This document shows, piece by piece, positions 1 through 8,655 of a stretch of DNA of 64,000 nucleotides (positions are counted from its first letter, which is position 1; each line of letters opens with the position of its first letter). Position numbers and translations under genes: made by a program. The notes beneath the pieces were generated by a model. That model saw nothing but the letters and a program-made list of their open reading frames with translations, did no database searches and had not been told where the DNA came from. The stretch comes from Herbaspirillum sp. RV1423 (GTDB taxonomy: Bacteria; Pseudomonadota; Gammaproteobacteria; Burkholderiales; Burkholderiaceae_D), in NCBI RefSeq assembly GCF_000577615.1, contig NZ_CBXX010000003.1, positions 62,001 to 126,000 of the forward strand. Reading direction: 5' to 3'.

Positions 1-656
1 GCCAGGTTGATCATGTTGACCATGGATTCAACTACGTTCACGTTACTGCCTTCCAGCGCGCCGCCGACCAGGCGGACATTGGCGTCGGGCGGCGCCTGCG
101 CGCCGGCGGTCATGCGGAACAGGCCGTCGTCCCCGCGCTTGAGCGCTTTCTCATCGGGATTGACCAGCTTGATGCGGCCAAGTATGTTCACTGCATTCGG
201 CGTCCCCGTGGTAGGAATCGACGATACCGTGCCATCCGGTGCGATCGCCACGGTCACATCGGGAGGAATGCTGATGGGGCCGCCATCGCCAACAACGTTC
301 AGGCCACTCTGCGTTTGCAGGATGCCGTTTTCGCTCAACTTGAAGCTGCCGTTGCGCGTATACGCCTCGCCGCCATCGGGGGTCTGCACAGCGAGCCATC
401 CCTGCCCTTGCACCGCGACATCCAGCGCACGGCCGGTATCCTGAACCGGTCCGAGCGAGAAATCGGTGCCCGCCGTCGAATCGACCACAAACGTGCGCGT
501 CGCCAGCCCTTCGCCAACCACCGGCACCGCGCGGAAGGTGTTGAGTTGCGAACGGAAGCCGGTCGTGGTCGCATTCGCCAGGTTGTTGCTGGTGTTGGCC
601 TGCTGCTCCAATGTGTGCTTGGCGCCGGACATGGCGGTGTAAATCACACGATCCAT
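1..656 (-). CDS. flgF: Flagellar basal-body rod protein FlgF (3' end outside window)
   Basis: Rod subunit of the proximal flagellar axis, exported by the flagellar type III apparatus. The minus-strand frame opens with ATG at 654-656 and stays open for 218 codons to the left edge. The N-terminus reads MDRVIYTAMSGAKHTLEQQ and is followed by the rod/hook signature NNLANATTTGFR. The end visible here (ESMVNMINLA) is the start of the conserved C-terminal helix, so only about 30 residues are missing. It is the next gene after flgE in the minus-strand flgBCDEF operon, with a 74-nt gap. FlgG is a close paralogue, but the start and gene order favour FlgF. Confidence 0.93.
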   Translation of the reverse strand, partial: MDRVIYTAMSGAKHTLEQQANTSNNLANATTTGFRSQLNTFRAVPVVGEGLATRTFVVDSTAGTDFSLGPVQDTGRALDVAVQGQGWLAVQTPDGGEAYTRNGSFKLSENGILQTQSGLNVVGDGGPISIPPDVTVAIAPDGTVSSIPTTGTPNAVNILGRIKLVNPDEKALKRGDDGLFRMTAGAQAPPDANVRLVGGALEGSNVNVVESMVNMINL

Positions 657-730
657 AGTTACCTCTCTGTATGCGTGCGACATCGCTGCCGCACGCCTTC
701 CTGCTCAATTCAGGCTCTGTAGCGTCAAAC

Positions 731-2008
731 TTAACGCAAGCTGACCAGCGTTTGCAGGACGGTATCCTGCACCTTGATGGTCTGCGAGTTAGCCTGATAA
801 ACGCGCTGCGCCACGATCATATTCACCAGTTCGGTGGTCAGATCGACGTTAGAATCTTCCACTGCACGCGCTTGCAGGACACCAAACTGACCTGTGGTCG
901 GTGTGCCGACCAACGGTTCGCCTGCGTCTGCAGACGCGGTGTACAGATTATTGCCCAAAGGTTGCAGGCCGTTCGGATTGGCAAAATTCACCATCACCAC
1001 CTGCCCCAAGGTCTTGGTGTCGCCGTTGGAATAGCTGCCGGTGATCTTGCCGTCCTTGCCGATCGAGAAGCTCGACAGCACGCCCGGGGCTTTGCCGTCT
1101 TGGGTCAGTTTGATCGGTGTGAACGCCTGACCGGTCTGGGTTGTGCCGGTGTAGTTAATGGTAATCGGCGAAGGAAACACTGCACCCGGCTTGGCAAAAG
1201 GCAAAAGCTGGGCTGTAGTCAATGTCACCGCCGGTTGCGTCGTAGCCGGGTCGAGAACACCGGTATTGGTAAACTCCAATGTGCCGACCGGCTGAATACC
1301 GGCAGCAGCGCCGCCGTCGACGACAGTGCCGTCAATGGCCGTATAGATATCCCAATCCGTATCGCCAGCGGTTGCCGGCGTCGCTTTTTTCACATAATAC
1401 GTTTGCACGTTATAGGAATTACCCAGGCTGTCGTAGACGGTAACACCAGTGGTGCTGTTATAGCTGTCCGAATTGGTAAGGTCGAACGGCGTCACCGTCG
1501 GCACCGTCATCCGCGAGTCCAGATTCAGTACGGAAGTCACGGCCGTTGTCGGTGTCGCCGGAATATTCGATGTATCGATCTTCAGCGGCACCGGATCGCC
1601 GCCGGTGACGGTACCCAGCCAACCTGTCAGATAGGCGCCATTCTCGCTGGGATTGATGATGTAGCCATCCTTGTTCAACTGGAACTGGCCGTTGCGGCCA
1701 TACATCGGCGACGCATCGGTCAGGCTGCTCTGCATGCGGAAGAAGCCGTCGCCGTTGATGGCGATATCCAGCGGATTGTTGGTCGTGGTGACATTGCCCT
1801 GGGTGAATGCCTGCTGCACGTTGGCGACGGTGACACCGATGCCGACCGGAGAATTGCCGGAACGGTTCATCGAGTTGGCGTACATGTCGGCAAACTGCGC
1901 CTGAGCCGATTTGAAACCCACTGTACTGGCATTGGCGACGTTATTGCCGATGACATCCAGGCTTTTCGCTGCGCCGTTCAGACCGCTCAGGCCTTGTTGA
2001 AAACTCAT
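731..2008 (-). CDS. flgE: Flagellar hook protein FlgE
   Basis: Structural protein of the flagellar hook, polymerised outside the cell after type III export. It is 425 residues, usual for the family. The conserved N-terminal helix MSFQQGLSGLNGAAKSL is followed by NNVANASTVGFK (about residues 22-34). The middle is a variable Thr/Gly/Asn-rich region. The C-terminus VNMIVAQRVYQANSQ (about residues 396-410) forms the partner coiled coil. The start is supported by AAGGAGAAT just upstream of ATG. It lies 36 nt downstream of flgD in the same operon. Confidence 0.97.
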   Translation of the reverse strand: MSFQQGLSGLNGAAKSLDVIGNNVANASTVGFKSAQAQFADMYANSMNRSGNSPVGIGVTVANVQQAFTQGNVTTTNNPLDIAINGDGFFRMQSSLTDASPMYGRNGQFQLNKDGYIINPSENGAYLTGWLGTVTGGDPVPLKIDTSNIPATPTTAVTSVLNLDSRMTVPTVTPFDLTNSDSYNSTTGVTVYDSLGNSYNVQTYYVKKATPATAGDTDWDIYTAIDGTVVDGGAAAGIQPVGTLEFTNTGVLDPATTQPAVTLTTAQLLPFAKPGAVFPSPITINYTGTTQTGQAFTPIKLTQDGKAPGVLSSFSIGKDGKITGSYSNGDTKTLGQVVMVNFANPNGLQPLGNNLYTASADAGEPLVGTPTTGQFGVLQARAVEDSNVDLTTELVNMIVAQRVYQANSQTIKVQDTVLQTLVSLR

Positions 2009-2044
2009 TTGATTCTCCTTGTGCTGAAAGCCGTCAGTGGATTA

Positions 2045-2761
2045 TTAGAGGATTTGGACGACATCGGAAACCTTGATGGTGCCGATGTTCGATACATTCA
2101 GTTTGACGCCGTCGGTACCGGTCGTGACGCTGGCGACCGTACCGAAAGCCAGCGCGGTTGCAGTCACCGCAGCGCCGCCGCTGGTGGCGGAAACGTCGAA
2201 AGTGTACTGGCCGTCCGCCGCCTTGGTGCCCGCGTCGTTAGTGCCATCCCAGATCACCGGCACGGTGCCGGCAGCCTGAGCGCCCAGATCAAGCTTGCGC
2301 ACCACGGCGCCGGTCGAATCGCGAATGGTGACCTTGATGCTGTCTGCGTTGCTGGCAAGTTGCAAACCGAACACGGCTTTTTGCGAAGTCGTCGACGTGC
2401 CATCTTCGTTCTTGACAGTGTCGGACGTCAATGTGAGGTTGTTTCCCGGAGCCAGAACGCTGTGGCCGATCATGTTGGCCGATTGCAGCGACTGCGCCGA
2501 CTGATAGTCCGTCATCAGCGACGCCAGCGTGGTGTTCAACTGACTGATGCCCGACACGGTCGACAACTGGGCCAACTGGGTAGTCAGTTGCGAGTTGTCC
2601 ATCGGGTTGGTCGGATCCTGATTTTGCATCTGCACGGTCAGCAGCTTGAGAAAACGATTCTGGATCGCTTCCGGGCTGTTGTCGTTCAGACTGGAAGTGT
2701 TGGACGTCGAGCTCGACGTTCCATTCATTGTGGACAGCAGGTCGTTAGAAACGGTAGTCAT
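2045..2761 (-). CDS. flgD: Flagellar hook capping protein FlgD
   Basis: Scaffold that caps the growing hook and guides FlgE assembly; it is removed when the hook is complete. The 238-residue protein has a Ser/Thr/Asn-rich N-terminus, then the export and capping signature FLKLLTVQMQNQDPTNP (about residues 37-53). The C-terminal half is a FlgD Ig-like/tudor region with VRKLDLGAQAAG and PVIWDGTNDAG. It sits 14 nt downstream of flgC and just ahead of flgE, the standard rod-hook order. Confidence 0.96.
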   Translation of the reverse strand: MTTVSNDLLSTMNGTSSSTSNTSSLNDNSPEAIQNRFLKLLTVQMQNQDPTNPMDNSQLTTQLAQLSTVSGISQLNTTLASLMTDYQSAQSLQSANMIGHSVLAPGNNLTLTSDTVKNEDGTSTTSQKAVFGLQLASNADSIKVTIRDSTGAVVRKLDLGAQAAGTVPVIWDGTNDAGTKAADGQYTFDVSATSGGAAVTATALAFGTVASVTTGTDGVKLNVSNIGTIKVSDVVQIL

Positions 2762-2775
2762 GATGAGGATCTTCC

Positions 2776-3180
2776 TTATTGACCGATGGTGAGGGTTTTT
2801 ACCAGCATATTCTTGGCGGTGTTCATCGTCTCGACGTTAGTCTGGTACGAGCGCGATGCGGAGATCATGTTGACCATCTCCTCTACCGGATTCACGTTGG
2901 GCATGGCGACATAACCATTGTTGTCCGCGAGCGGATGCTTGGGGTCGTACACCAGCTTGGGCGGCGCCTGATCCTCGACCACCTGGCTGACCTGCACGCC
3001 GCTGTTTTCGATGTTGCCGAACGGGACAGCCTTGAACACTACCTGCTTGGCCTTGTACGGCTGGCCATTGGGGCTGGTTGCGCTGTCGGCGTTGGCGATG
3101 TTGCTGGCCACGGTATTGAGACGCTGCGATTGCGCGCTCATGGCCGAACCGGCGACATTGAAGATATTGGAAAGGGACAT
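2776..3180 (-). CDS. flgC: Flagellar basal-body rod protein FlgC
   Basis: Proximal rod subunit. It has 134 residues, typical for FlgC. The N-terminus [19 protein letters not shown] carries the [12 protein letters not shown] rod motif. The middle contains [12 protein letters not shown], and the C-terminus has [19 protein letters not shown], the usual rod-protein helix. It starts 5 nt after the flgB stop, suggesting translational coupling. Confidence 0.96.
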   Translation of the reverse strand: MSLSNIFNVAGSAMSAQSQRLNTVASNIANADSATSPNGQPYKAKQVVFKAVPFGNIENSGVQVSQVVEDQAPPKLVYDPKHPLADNNGYVAMPNVNPVEEMVNMISASRSYQTNVETMNTAKNMLVKTLTIGQ

Positions 3181-3185
3181 GATGA

Positions 3186-3608
3186 TCAGCCTGGTTGGAT
3201 GGCGGCGAGCAGACCTTTGATCTGCGCATTGACTGCAGTGACACCGGCCTCATAACGCACGGCGTTGTCGGTGAACTGGTTGCGCTCGACATCCATGTCG
3301 ACAGTATTGCCATCCACGCTGCCCTGGGTCACGGTACGATACAGCAACGGTGAACCGCCGATGCCCTCTTCGCCGCTGGCCTTGCCGGCAATATGTCCCG
3401 GCGAAGTACGCGCCAGCTCGACCGGCGGCACCGTTGTCGACTTGCCTTGCATGGCGCCTTGCAGCGTCTTGGCGAAATCAATGTCGCGCGCCTTATAATT
3501 CGGCGTATCGGCATTGGCAATATTGGACGCCAGCAATTGCTGGCGCTGGGCGCGCAAATTCAGCGCCGTCTCGTTAAACCGCAGATAATCATCCAGTTTT
3601 GCGACCAT
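3186..3608 (-). CDS. flgB: Flagellar basal-body rod protein FlgB
   Basis: Proximal rod protein that joins the rod to the MS ring and export gate. The frame is open further upstream, but the start chosen (ATG at 3606-3608) follows AGGAGG with good spacing and gives the canonical N-terminus [16 protein letters not shown]. The resulting 140 residues match the family length. The rod motif [18 protein letters not shown] is at about residues 26-43. It is the first gene of the minus-strand flgBCDEF operon and diverges from flgA across a 209-nt intergenic region that must hold both promoters. Confidence 0.95.
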   Translation of the reverse strand: MVAKLDDYLRFNETALNLRAQRQQLLASNIANADTPNYKARDIDFAKTLQGAMQGKSTTVPPVELARTSPGHIAGKASGEEGIGGSPLLYRTVTQGSVDGNTVDMDVERNQFTDNAVRYEAGVTAVNAQIKGLLAAIQPG

Positions 3609-3817
3609 CGAATCCTCCTGACGCACCTTCAAAAAGTACGCATTACGCCAATAATGGGACTTACATACCATTGGATCATAAGGCCCTACCTGAAACTCTA
3701 ATGCCCGAGAAAGAGAGAAAACTGTGCCTTGTTCGACCTTTTGACAAAGGCTGCCGCCGGTAGTATTGCTGACACGATGGCTCGGCCTCCGGCTCCTCGG
3801 TTTAAAAAGTTTCAATT

Positions 3818-4534
3818 ATGAAATCATTCCTGAAAGCGCTTCTGCTGCTTCTGCCCATATTCGGGCTTTCCGCGCTGGCGCAAACGACCGATCCTACCGC
3901 CGCTCCGCCGCGCCAGGACTTGGCGGCGCTACAAAAAATCGCCGAGCAATTCATGAAGATTCAGACGACCGGGCTGTCCGGCACCGTCAATATCGCCGTT
4001 GAGCCGGTCGACAATCGCCTCAACCTTGCCGCCTGCCCATCTCCGCAAGCCTTCATGCCCAACGGCGGACGCCTGTGGGGGAAAACCACCATCGGCATCA
4101 AGTGCACTGCGCCTGCGCCGTGGACAGTCTACGTACGCGCCACCGTCCAGGTGATTGCCGACTATATCGTCACGTCGACGCCGCTGGCACAAGGCCAGGT
4201 CATCGGACCGAACGACATTACCCACGTCAAGGGCGATCTCTCCAATTTGCCTAACGGCATCGTCACCGAAGAATCTCAAGCCATCGGCCGCATCGCCAAT
4301 ATGTCGCTGGCGGCGGGTGCCCCGTTGCGCCAGGATGCGCTGCGCAGCAACCGTGTGGTGCAGCAAGGCCAGGCCGTACGCGTCGTTTCCACCGGCCCCG
4401 GCTTCCAGATCACCACCGAAGGCCGCGCCATGACCAACGCCAGCGAAGGCCAGATGGCGCAGGCCAAAACGCCGACTGGACAGGTCGTCAGCGGCATCGC
4501 CAAAGCAGGCGGGATTGTGGAAATAAATTACTGA
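3818..4534 (+). CDS. flgA: P-ring assembly chaperone FlgA
   Basis: Periplasmic chaperone needed for P-ring (FlgI) assembly. It has 238 residues with a Sec signal peptide (MKSFLKALLLLLPIFGLSALA, cleavage near residue 21). The C-terminal SAF/ChapFlgA domain is at about residues 110-238, with PLAQGQVIGPNDI, IGRIANMSLAAGAPLRQD and QAVRVVSTGPGFQI. It diverges from flgB and precedes flgM and flgN on the plus strand, a conserved arrangement. I see no clear sigma-28 element ahead of it, so a class II flagellar promoter is likely. Confidence 0.94.
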   Translation: MKSFLKALLLLLPIFGLSALAQTTDPTAAPPRQDLAALQKIAEQFMKIQTTGLSGTVNIAVEPVDNRLNLAACPSPQAFMPNGGRLWGKTTIGIKCTAPAPWTVYVRATVQVIADYIVTSTPLAQGQVIGPNDITHVKGDLSNLPNGIVTEESQAIGRIANMSLAAGAPLRQDALRSNRVVQQGQAVRVVSTGPGFQITTEGRAMTNASEGQMAQAKTPTGQVVSGIAKAGGIVEINY

Positions 4535-4566
4535 AGAGAAACCTTCTGTCGAGTGTGAAAAGTTAT

Positions 4567-4593
4567 TAAAGTTTGCGGGGAAATGGCCGATAA
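4567..4593 (+). promoter_or_regulatory. Sigma-28 (FliA) promoter of flgM
   Basis: TAAAGTTT at 4567-4574, an 11-nt spacer, then GCCGATAA at 4586-4593. This matches the classical FliA consensus at every position and lies 49 nt ahead of the flgM start. It makes flgM (and flgN) a late flagellar gene expressed by the sigma factor that FlgM inhibits. Confidence 0.92.
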
Positions 4594-4642
4594 TCTAGGC
4601 AACAGGCGGGTCGCCGAGCCCTAACCCCTTAAGGATGATGCC

Positions 4643-4957
4643 GTGAACGTTAATGACGCACTCAAAAAGAGCACCGGTTTACCAGAGATAACGCAGCCTC
4701 AGGCGCGCTCGACGAACACCGGCGCAAGCAAAACCGACAGCGCAAGCCCTGGCGAGAGCGCCGCCAATGTCCAGTTGTCTTCACAATACCAGTCGCTGGG
4801 AGTGAAAGCCAACGCTAGCGGCGGCAGCTTCGACGCCAAGAAAGTCGCAGAAATCAAGGCGGCAATCGCCAACGGTACTTTCCAGGTCGATCCTGAAAAA
4901 GTCGCCAGCGGCCTGCTCGATACGGTCAAGGATTTGATTGGTTCACGCAAAAATTAA
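4643..4957 (+). CDS. flgM: Anti-sigma-28 factor FlgM
   Basis: Binds and inhibits FliA until it is exported through the finished hook-basal body. The protein has 104 residues and starts with GTG at 4643 after AAGGATGATG. The first half is disordered and Ser/Thr/Gln-rich. The second half holds the FliA-binding helices with VQLSSQYQSL, DAKKVAEIKAAIANGTFQVD and VASGLLDTVKDLI, the FlgM signature. It is driven by a perfect FliA promoter, so it closes a negative feedback loop with fliA at 7.1-7.8 kb. Confidence 0.95.
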   Translation: MNVNDALKKSTGLPEITQPQARSTNTGASKTDSASPGESAANVQLSSQYQSLGVKANASGGSFDAKKVAEIKAAIANGTFQVDPEKVASGLLDTVKDLIGSRKN

Positions 4958-4961
4958 TGCA

Positions 4962-5438
4962 ATGACAAGTACTTCTTCGCCGCTGCCGTCCCATACCCTT
5001 GCTGATGAAAAGCGGGTGACCTCACGCTTGGTGGCGGCGTTGCAGCACGAGCAGGATTTGCTCAGCGGCAATGGCGATGCGGACAAGATTCCCGAAATCA
5101 TTACCGACAAAGCCAACATTGTTGCCGAAATGGCCGCTTTGGCCGATCAACGCCACAAGTTGTTGGCCGCTGCGGGATTTACCGCCAGCGAAAACGGCAT
5201 GCAATCATGGGTGGGGCAGTTCGGCTCCGTCGAAGACAAACAGATTTGGGAAGACTTGTTCGCCCTCGCCCAATCGGCCCGCGAACTTAATCGCCTGAAT
5301 GGTTTGCTGATCGGCAAGCAAATGGCAATCAATCAAAATGCCCTGAATATCCTGCAAGGCCGAACCAACGGTACTTTCTACGGTCCGGACGGACAATCGA
5401 ATTTGCGCACTTCCGGCCGCCCGCTCGGCATCGGCTAG
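4962..5438 (+). CDS. flgN: Flagellar export chaperone FlgN
   Basis: Cytoplasmic chaperone for the hook-filament junction proteins FlgK and FlgL. Starting at ATG 4962 gives 158 residues, the family length; an upstream TTG at 4938 overlapping flgM is the alternative. The protein is almost all helix, with VTSRLVAALQHEQDLLSG at the N-terminus and a helical repeat ending ILQGRTNGTFYGPDGQS (about residues 130-146), typical of FlgN. It starts 4 nt after the flgM stop, so the pair is co-transcribed. Confidence 0.9.
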   Translation: MTSTSSPLPSHTLADEKRVTSRLVAALQHEQDLLSGNGDADKIPEIITDKANIVAEMAALADQRHKLLAAAGFTASENGMQSWVGQFGSVEDKQIWEDLFALAQSARELNRLNGLLIGKQMAINQNALNILQGRTNGTFYGPDGQSNLRTSGRPLGIG

Positions 5439-5467
5439 CGCTCTGATTTCTCGATATCAGATCCGAA

Positions 5468-5496
5468 AAGCCCGATCATTGATCGGGCTTTTTTTT
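5468..5496. terminator. Intrinsic terminator between flgN and motD
   Basis: A 10-bp perfect stem AAGCCCGATC / GATCGGGCTT with a 3-nt loop, followed by a T tract on the plus strand and preceded by an A run. It can serve both convergent units, flgMN from the left and motD from the right. Confidence 0.92.
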
Positions 5497-5516
5497 CGTA
5501 TGGCGGCAGGTTTGAA

Positions 5517-6314
5517 TCAAGGTAGACTCTTTGCGGTCGCATCCGCAAACGGCACTTCGGTGGCCTGCTCCGCCAGGCGCGACAGGATCATGACGTCGAC
5601 GCGGCGGTTGCGCAGGCGGCCTTCCGGCGTGTCGTTGGATGCCACCGGCTTGTTCGAGCCATGCCCGACTGCCGTCAGGCGAATCTCTGCAATGCCCTGA
5701 TTGCCAAACAGGCGCGCCACCGTACTGGCGCGCACCGCGGACAACTCCCAATTGGAAGGAAATGCGCTGGTGTTGATCAGCGTATTGTCGGTGTGCCCCT
5801 CGATCTGGATGGCATGATCGTCGTTCTTCAGCACCTTGGCGATGGCGATCAGGGTTTCTTCCGATTCCTTGCTGACCTTGGCGTCTCCCGGTGCAAATAG
5901 GACATTGGCGTTGATTTCCACATTGACGCCGACACTGGTCTGCGTCACCCGCACCTTGCCTTCCCGCACCAGCGGCGCCAGCACCTGCATGATGTCGCGC
6001 GCCATGTCGGTCATGCGTTCCTTTTCGCGCCGCAAGGCGTCGTTGCTACGCGGCTTCAAAGGAGATATTTTGGGCGTGGCCGCTTGCTGCGCACCCTGCC
6101 CGCCAGCCTGTACGATGACCGGCGCAGTCGATACCGGTTCCTTGCCGAAGGCATTGATCAACGAATCGGCGAGGACTTTGTACTTGCCTTCGTTGACCTG
6201 AGAAATGGCATACATGACCACAAAAAATGCGAATAGCAGCGTGATGAAGTCGGCGTAGGAAACCAGCCAGCGCTCGTGGTTCTCGTGCTCTTCTTCATGT
6301 TTTTTGCGCGCCAT
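5517..6314 (-). CDS. motD: Flagellar motor stator protein MotD (MotB family)
   Basis: Peptidoglycan-anchoring stator subunit that pairs with MotC. It has 265 residues. One transmembrane helix at about residues 20-38 contains the proton-carrying Asp (SYADFITLLFAFFVVMYA). A plug/linker follows, then an OmpA-like peptidoglycan-binding domain (about residues 140-245) with QIEGHTDN and NRRVDVMILS. The MotD name is chosen over MotB from its place with motC at the end of the fliA operon, as in Pseudomonas-type layouts. It starts 32 nt after the motC stop. Confidence 0.9.
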   Translation of the reverse strand: MARKKHEEEHENHERWLVSYADFITLLFAFFVVMYAISQVNEGKYKVLADSLINAFGKEPVSTAPVIVQAGGQGAQQAATPKISPLKPRSNDALRREKERMTDMARDIMQVLAPLVREGKVRVTQTSVGVNVEINANVLFAPGDAKVSKESEETLIAIAKVLKNDDHAIQIEGHTDNTLINTSAFPSNWELSAVRASTVARLFGNQGIAEIRLTAVGHGSNKPVASNDTPEGRLRNRRVDVMILSRLAEQATEVPFADATAKSLP

Positions 6315-6346
6315 GACGAATATCCTGGGGATAAAATTTACGCCGC

Positions 6347-7093
6347 TCAGGACGTCGTGAAATAGGATTCCGCCCGCTCCTGGATCACGCGCGGATTGTC
6401 GCCGCTGGCGATGCCGAACAAGCCGTCGGCCACCATGTCGCGCCGGTTCACTTCCGCCGCCAGCAGCTCTTTGAGCTTGTTGCTGACCGGCAGGAAAAAC
6501 AGGTTGGCCAGGCCCACACCATAAATTGTGGCAACGAAAGCCACCGCGATGCCGCCGCCGAGTTTGGCAGGGTCCGACAGATTTTCCATCACATGGATCA
6601 ATCCCAGCACGGCGCCAAGAATACCTATGGTGGGCGAGTAGCCGCCGGCGGCTTCCCAGATTTTCATCGCCTGACGCTGCTGGGTTTCGTATACGCCGGT
6701 ATCGATGTCGAGGATTTCTTTCAGCTTGGCCGGAGTAATGCCGTCGATGAGCAGGCGCAGTCCTTTCTTAATGAAAGGGTCGCTGCTGTCGTTCATGTGT
6801 TCTTCAAGATGGAGTAAACCTTCACGCCGCGAGACGGTGCTCCAGACCGAGATATTTTCAATCAACTGCGAATGGCTGTGAACCGGCGGAGAGAAGACAT
6901 GGGCAAGAAGTTGGACGCCTCGGATGAAGTTGTCGAGCCTGGTTTGCAAAAGAACGGCACCGAGGGTGCCGGCAAAAACGATCAGGAATGCCGTCGGCTG
7001 CAAGATGGAACCAAGATGACCACCTTCCAATACTTGCCCGAGAAAGATGCCTCCAAGGGCAACAACCAGTCCTCCTATGCTACTCCAGTCCAC
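6347..7093 (-). CDS. motC: Flagellar motor stator protein MotC (MotA family)
   Basis: Proton-channel stator subunit. It has 248 residues and four predicted membrane segments, two near the N-terminus (GGLVVALGGIFLGQVL and PTAFLIVFAGTLGAVLL) and two at about residues 145-200 (YSPTIGILGAVLGLIHVM and GGGIAVAFVATIYGVGLANL). The cytoplasmic loop has KKGLRLLIDGITP. The start is GTG (7091-7093) after AGGGAG. The first 19 nt overlap the end of fliA, suggesting coupled translation. Confidence 0.92.
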   Translation of the reverse strand: MDWSSIGGLVVALGGIFLGQVLEGGHLGSILQPTAFLIVFAGTLGAVLLQTRLDNFIRGVQLLAHVFSPPVHSHSQLIENISVWSTVSRREGLLHLEEHMNDSSDPFIKKGLRLLIDGITPAKLKEILDIDTGVYETQQRQAMKIWEAAGGYSPTIGILGAVLGLIHVMENLSDPAKLGGGIAVAFVATIYGVGLANLFFLPVSNKLKELLAAEVNRRDMVADGLFGIASGDNPRVIQERAESYFTTS

Positions 7094-7809
7094 GCTTGCT
7101 CCCTTAAAGTCGAGCGCATGCGAGCGATCGCCTGGCTATGCAACTGGCACACTCGCGACTCGGAAACGCCCATGACAGCACCGATTTCCTTCAAGTTCAT
7201 TTCTTGCTCGTAGTACAAACCCATCAGGATTTTTTCACGCTCCGGCAAAGCGCGTATGGAGTCGATGACCGCTTCGCGGAAGCCGCCATTGATCAGGTTT
7301 TGCAATGGATCGTCGGTATCGCTGGTCTGATAGCGATCGAGGAAATGCTCATGACCGCCGTCGGTGTCGTGAAAATCCTCGTAGTAAATCAGTTGATGCC
7401 CGCCGCACTCGGTCAACAGATCCTGATATTCGCTCAGGTTCATCTTGAGGTGTTGTGCGACCTCGGTTTCTTGGGGCGGCCGCCCCAATTGCTGGAGCAG
7501 GACGTGAATCGCATCTTCAATCTTGCGGGTGTTCTGGCGGATGCTGCGCGGCAACCAGTCGCTGCTGCGCAATTCATCCAGCATGGCACCGCGAATGCGC
7601 TGCACGGCGTAGGTTTCAAACTGCGCGCCGTGCGTTTCTTCATATCGGTTGACGGCATCAAGCAGGCCGATCATGCCTGCTTGAATCAAGTCGTCCACTT
7701 CCACGCTCGGTGGAAGCTTTGCCTTCATCTGATGCGCCAGTTTTTTTACGAGCGGTGCATGCAGCTCCAGCAAATTGTTCTTGTCCGTCTTTCCTTTGAC
7801 GTTATACAT
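7075..7809 (-). CDS. fliA: RNA polymerase sigma factor FliA (sigma-28)
   Basis: Sigma factor for late flagellar and chemotaxis genes. The 244-residue protein has sigma region 2 (DDLIQAGMIGLLDAVNRYE, about residues 41-59, then YAVQRIRGAMLDELR), region 3, and region 4 with a helix-turn-helix LKEIGAVMGVSESRVCQLH (about residues 205-225). It lies 6 nt after flhG and overlaps motC by 19 nt. Its product is antagonised by FlgM (4.6 kb), and a matching promoter is visible there. Confidence 0.96.
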   Translation of the reverse strand: MYNVKGKTDKNNLLELHAPLVKKLAHQMKAKLPPSVEVDDLIQAGMIGLLDAVNRYEETHGAQFETYAVQRIRGAMLDELRSSDWLPRSIRQNTRKIEDAIHVLLQQLGRPPQETEVAQHLKMNLSEYQDLLTECGGHQLIYYEDFHDTDGGHEHFLDRYQTSDTDDPLQNLINGGFREAVIDSIRALPEREKILMGLYYEQEMNLKEIGAVMGVSESRVCQLHSQAIARMRSTLREQAWTGVA

Positions 7810-7815
7810 AACACG

Positions 7816-8655
7816 TCATACTCCGAGACTGGCACCGTCGGTAGCCATGCCGTACGTGCCCTTGGTGAGATTGGATAACGAAAATTGATCGGCCAGACGC
7901 TTGAACGCAATTGTCGCTCCGGCCAGCGGAAATGCCTCCAGCACAGTGCGACCTTGTCCCGAAGCACGACGGATATGCTCGTCGGCCGGGATCGCTCCCA
8001 TGAAATGCAGTTGTGCCGCCAGATAGCGATTGGCGGCCTGCGCCATGTTGGCGAAGACGACCTGCGCTTCCTCGTCCGAACCGCCGCTGACCAGCAGACT
8101 GAAAGGACGGCGCCCCAGCTTGTCGCTCAGCGATTTGAGCAGGACATACGCGGCCTTGATCGAGCTCGGGTTGGTCGACATGTGGACGACGATCTCGCCC
8201 ATTTCCATCCCCGGCACCGGTAAGACATCGTCTTCGCTCAACTCGCCATTGACTAGCGTGACATCGGATTCTTCGGTCAGGCCGTCGAAAATCTGGGCCA
8301 GACGGGAGGCTTGCGGATGTGTGGCCGCGGAGACATTCTTGCGCGACAAGCGGGCCAGGGCGAAACCTTCCGGTACCATGCGCACTGCCTCATCCAGACG
8401 CCGTTCCTGACGCGCCACATCAAGCAGGGTCGCTACAGCGACGCCGCCGAAACGCGACAGGATGATGGATGGCGTCATGCACGCATCCACCAGCAGCGCG
8501 TTGTGGTCGCTGGCGGCAAGGGACGCCGCCAGATTGATCAGCATCGCGCCTTTTTCATCATCGGGCAAAACCGAAAAGAAAGTGAATACGCGTGGCGTCG
8601 GACGCTCCAGCATCCGGCGCAGTCCTTCCGCTTGATCAACGTCGTAACTAGCCAA
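7816..8655 (-). CDS. flhG: FlhG/FleN-like MinD-family protein with degenerate P-loop
   Basis: By position and MinD-like fold this is FlhG/FleN, the ATPase that with FlhF sets flagellar number and placement. It has 279 residues starting with TTG at 8653-8655 after a near-perfect GGAGGTGATC; the first residues (MASYDVDQAEGLRRM) match the family. Oddly, the deviant Walker A loop (usually KGGVGKT) is replaced around residues 26-38 by FFSVLPDDEKGAM, with no invariant Lys or GKT, and the Walker A-prime region reads LLVDACMT. The rest (LINLAASLAASDHNALLVDA, IVVHMSTNPSSIKAAYVLLK) keeps the fold. ATP binding is doubtful. It overlaps flhF by 8 nt. Confidence 0.82.
   Translation of the reverse strand: MASYDVDQAEGLRRMLERPTPRVFTFFSVLPDDEKGAMLINLAASLAASDHNALLVDACMTPSIILSRFGGVAVATLLDVARQERRLDEAVRMVPEGFALARLSRKNVSAATHPQASRLAQIFDGLTEESDVTLVNGELSEDDVLPVPGMEMGEIVVHMSTNPSSIKAAYVLLKSLSDKLGRRPFSLLVSGGSDEEAQVVFANMAQAANRYLAAQLHFMGAIPADEHIRRASGQGRTVLEAFPLAGATIAFKRLADQFSLSNLTKGTYGMATDGASLGV

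Noticed and set aside
671-2782. Plus-strand open frame of 703 codons opposite flgE and flgD
   Set aside because: Antisense shadow of well-recognised flagellar genes; high GC leaves stop codons rare in this frame, and the translation matches no family.
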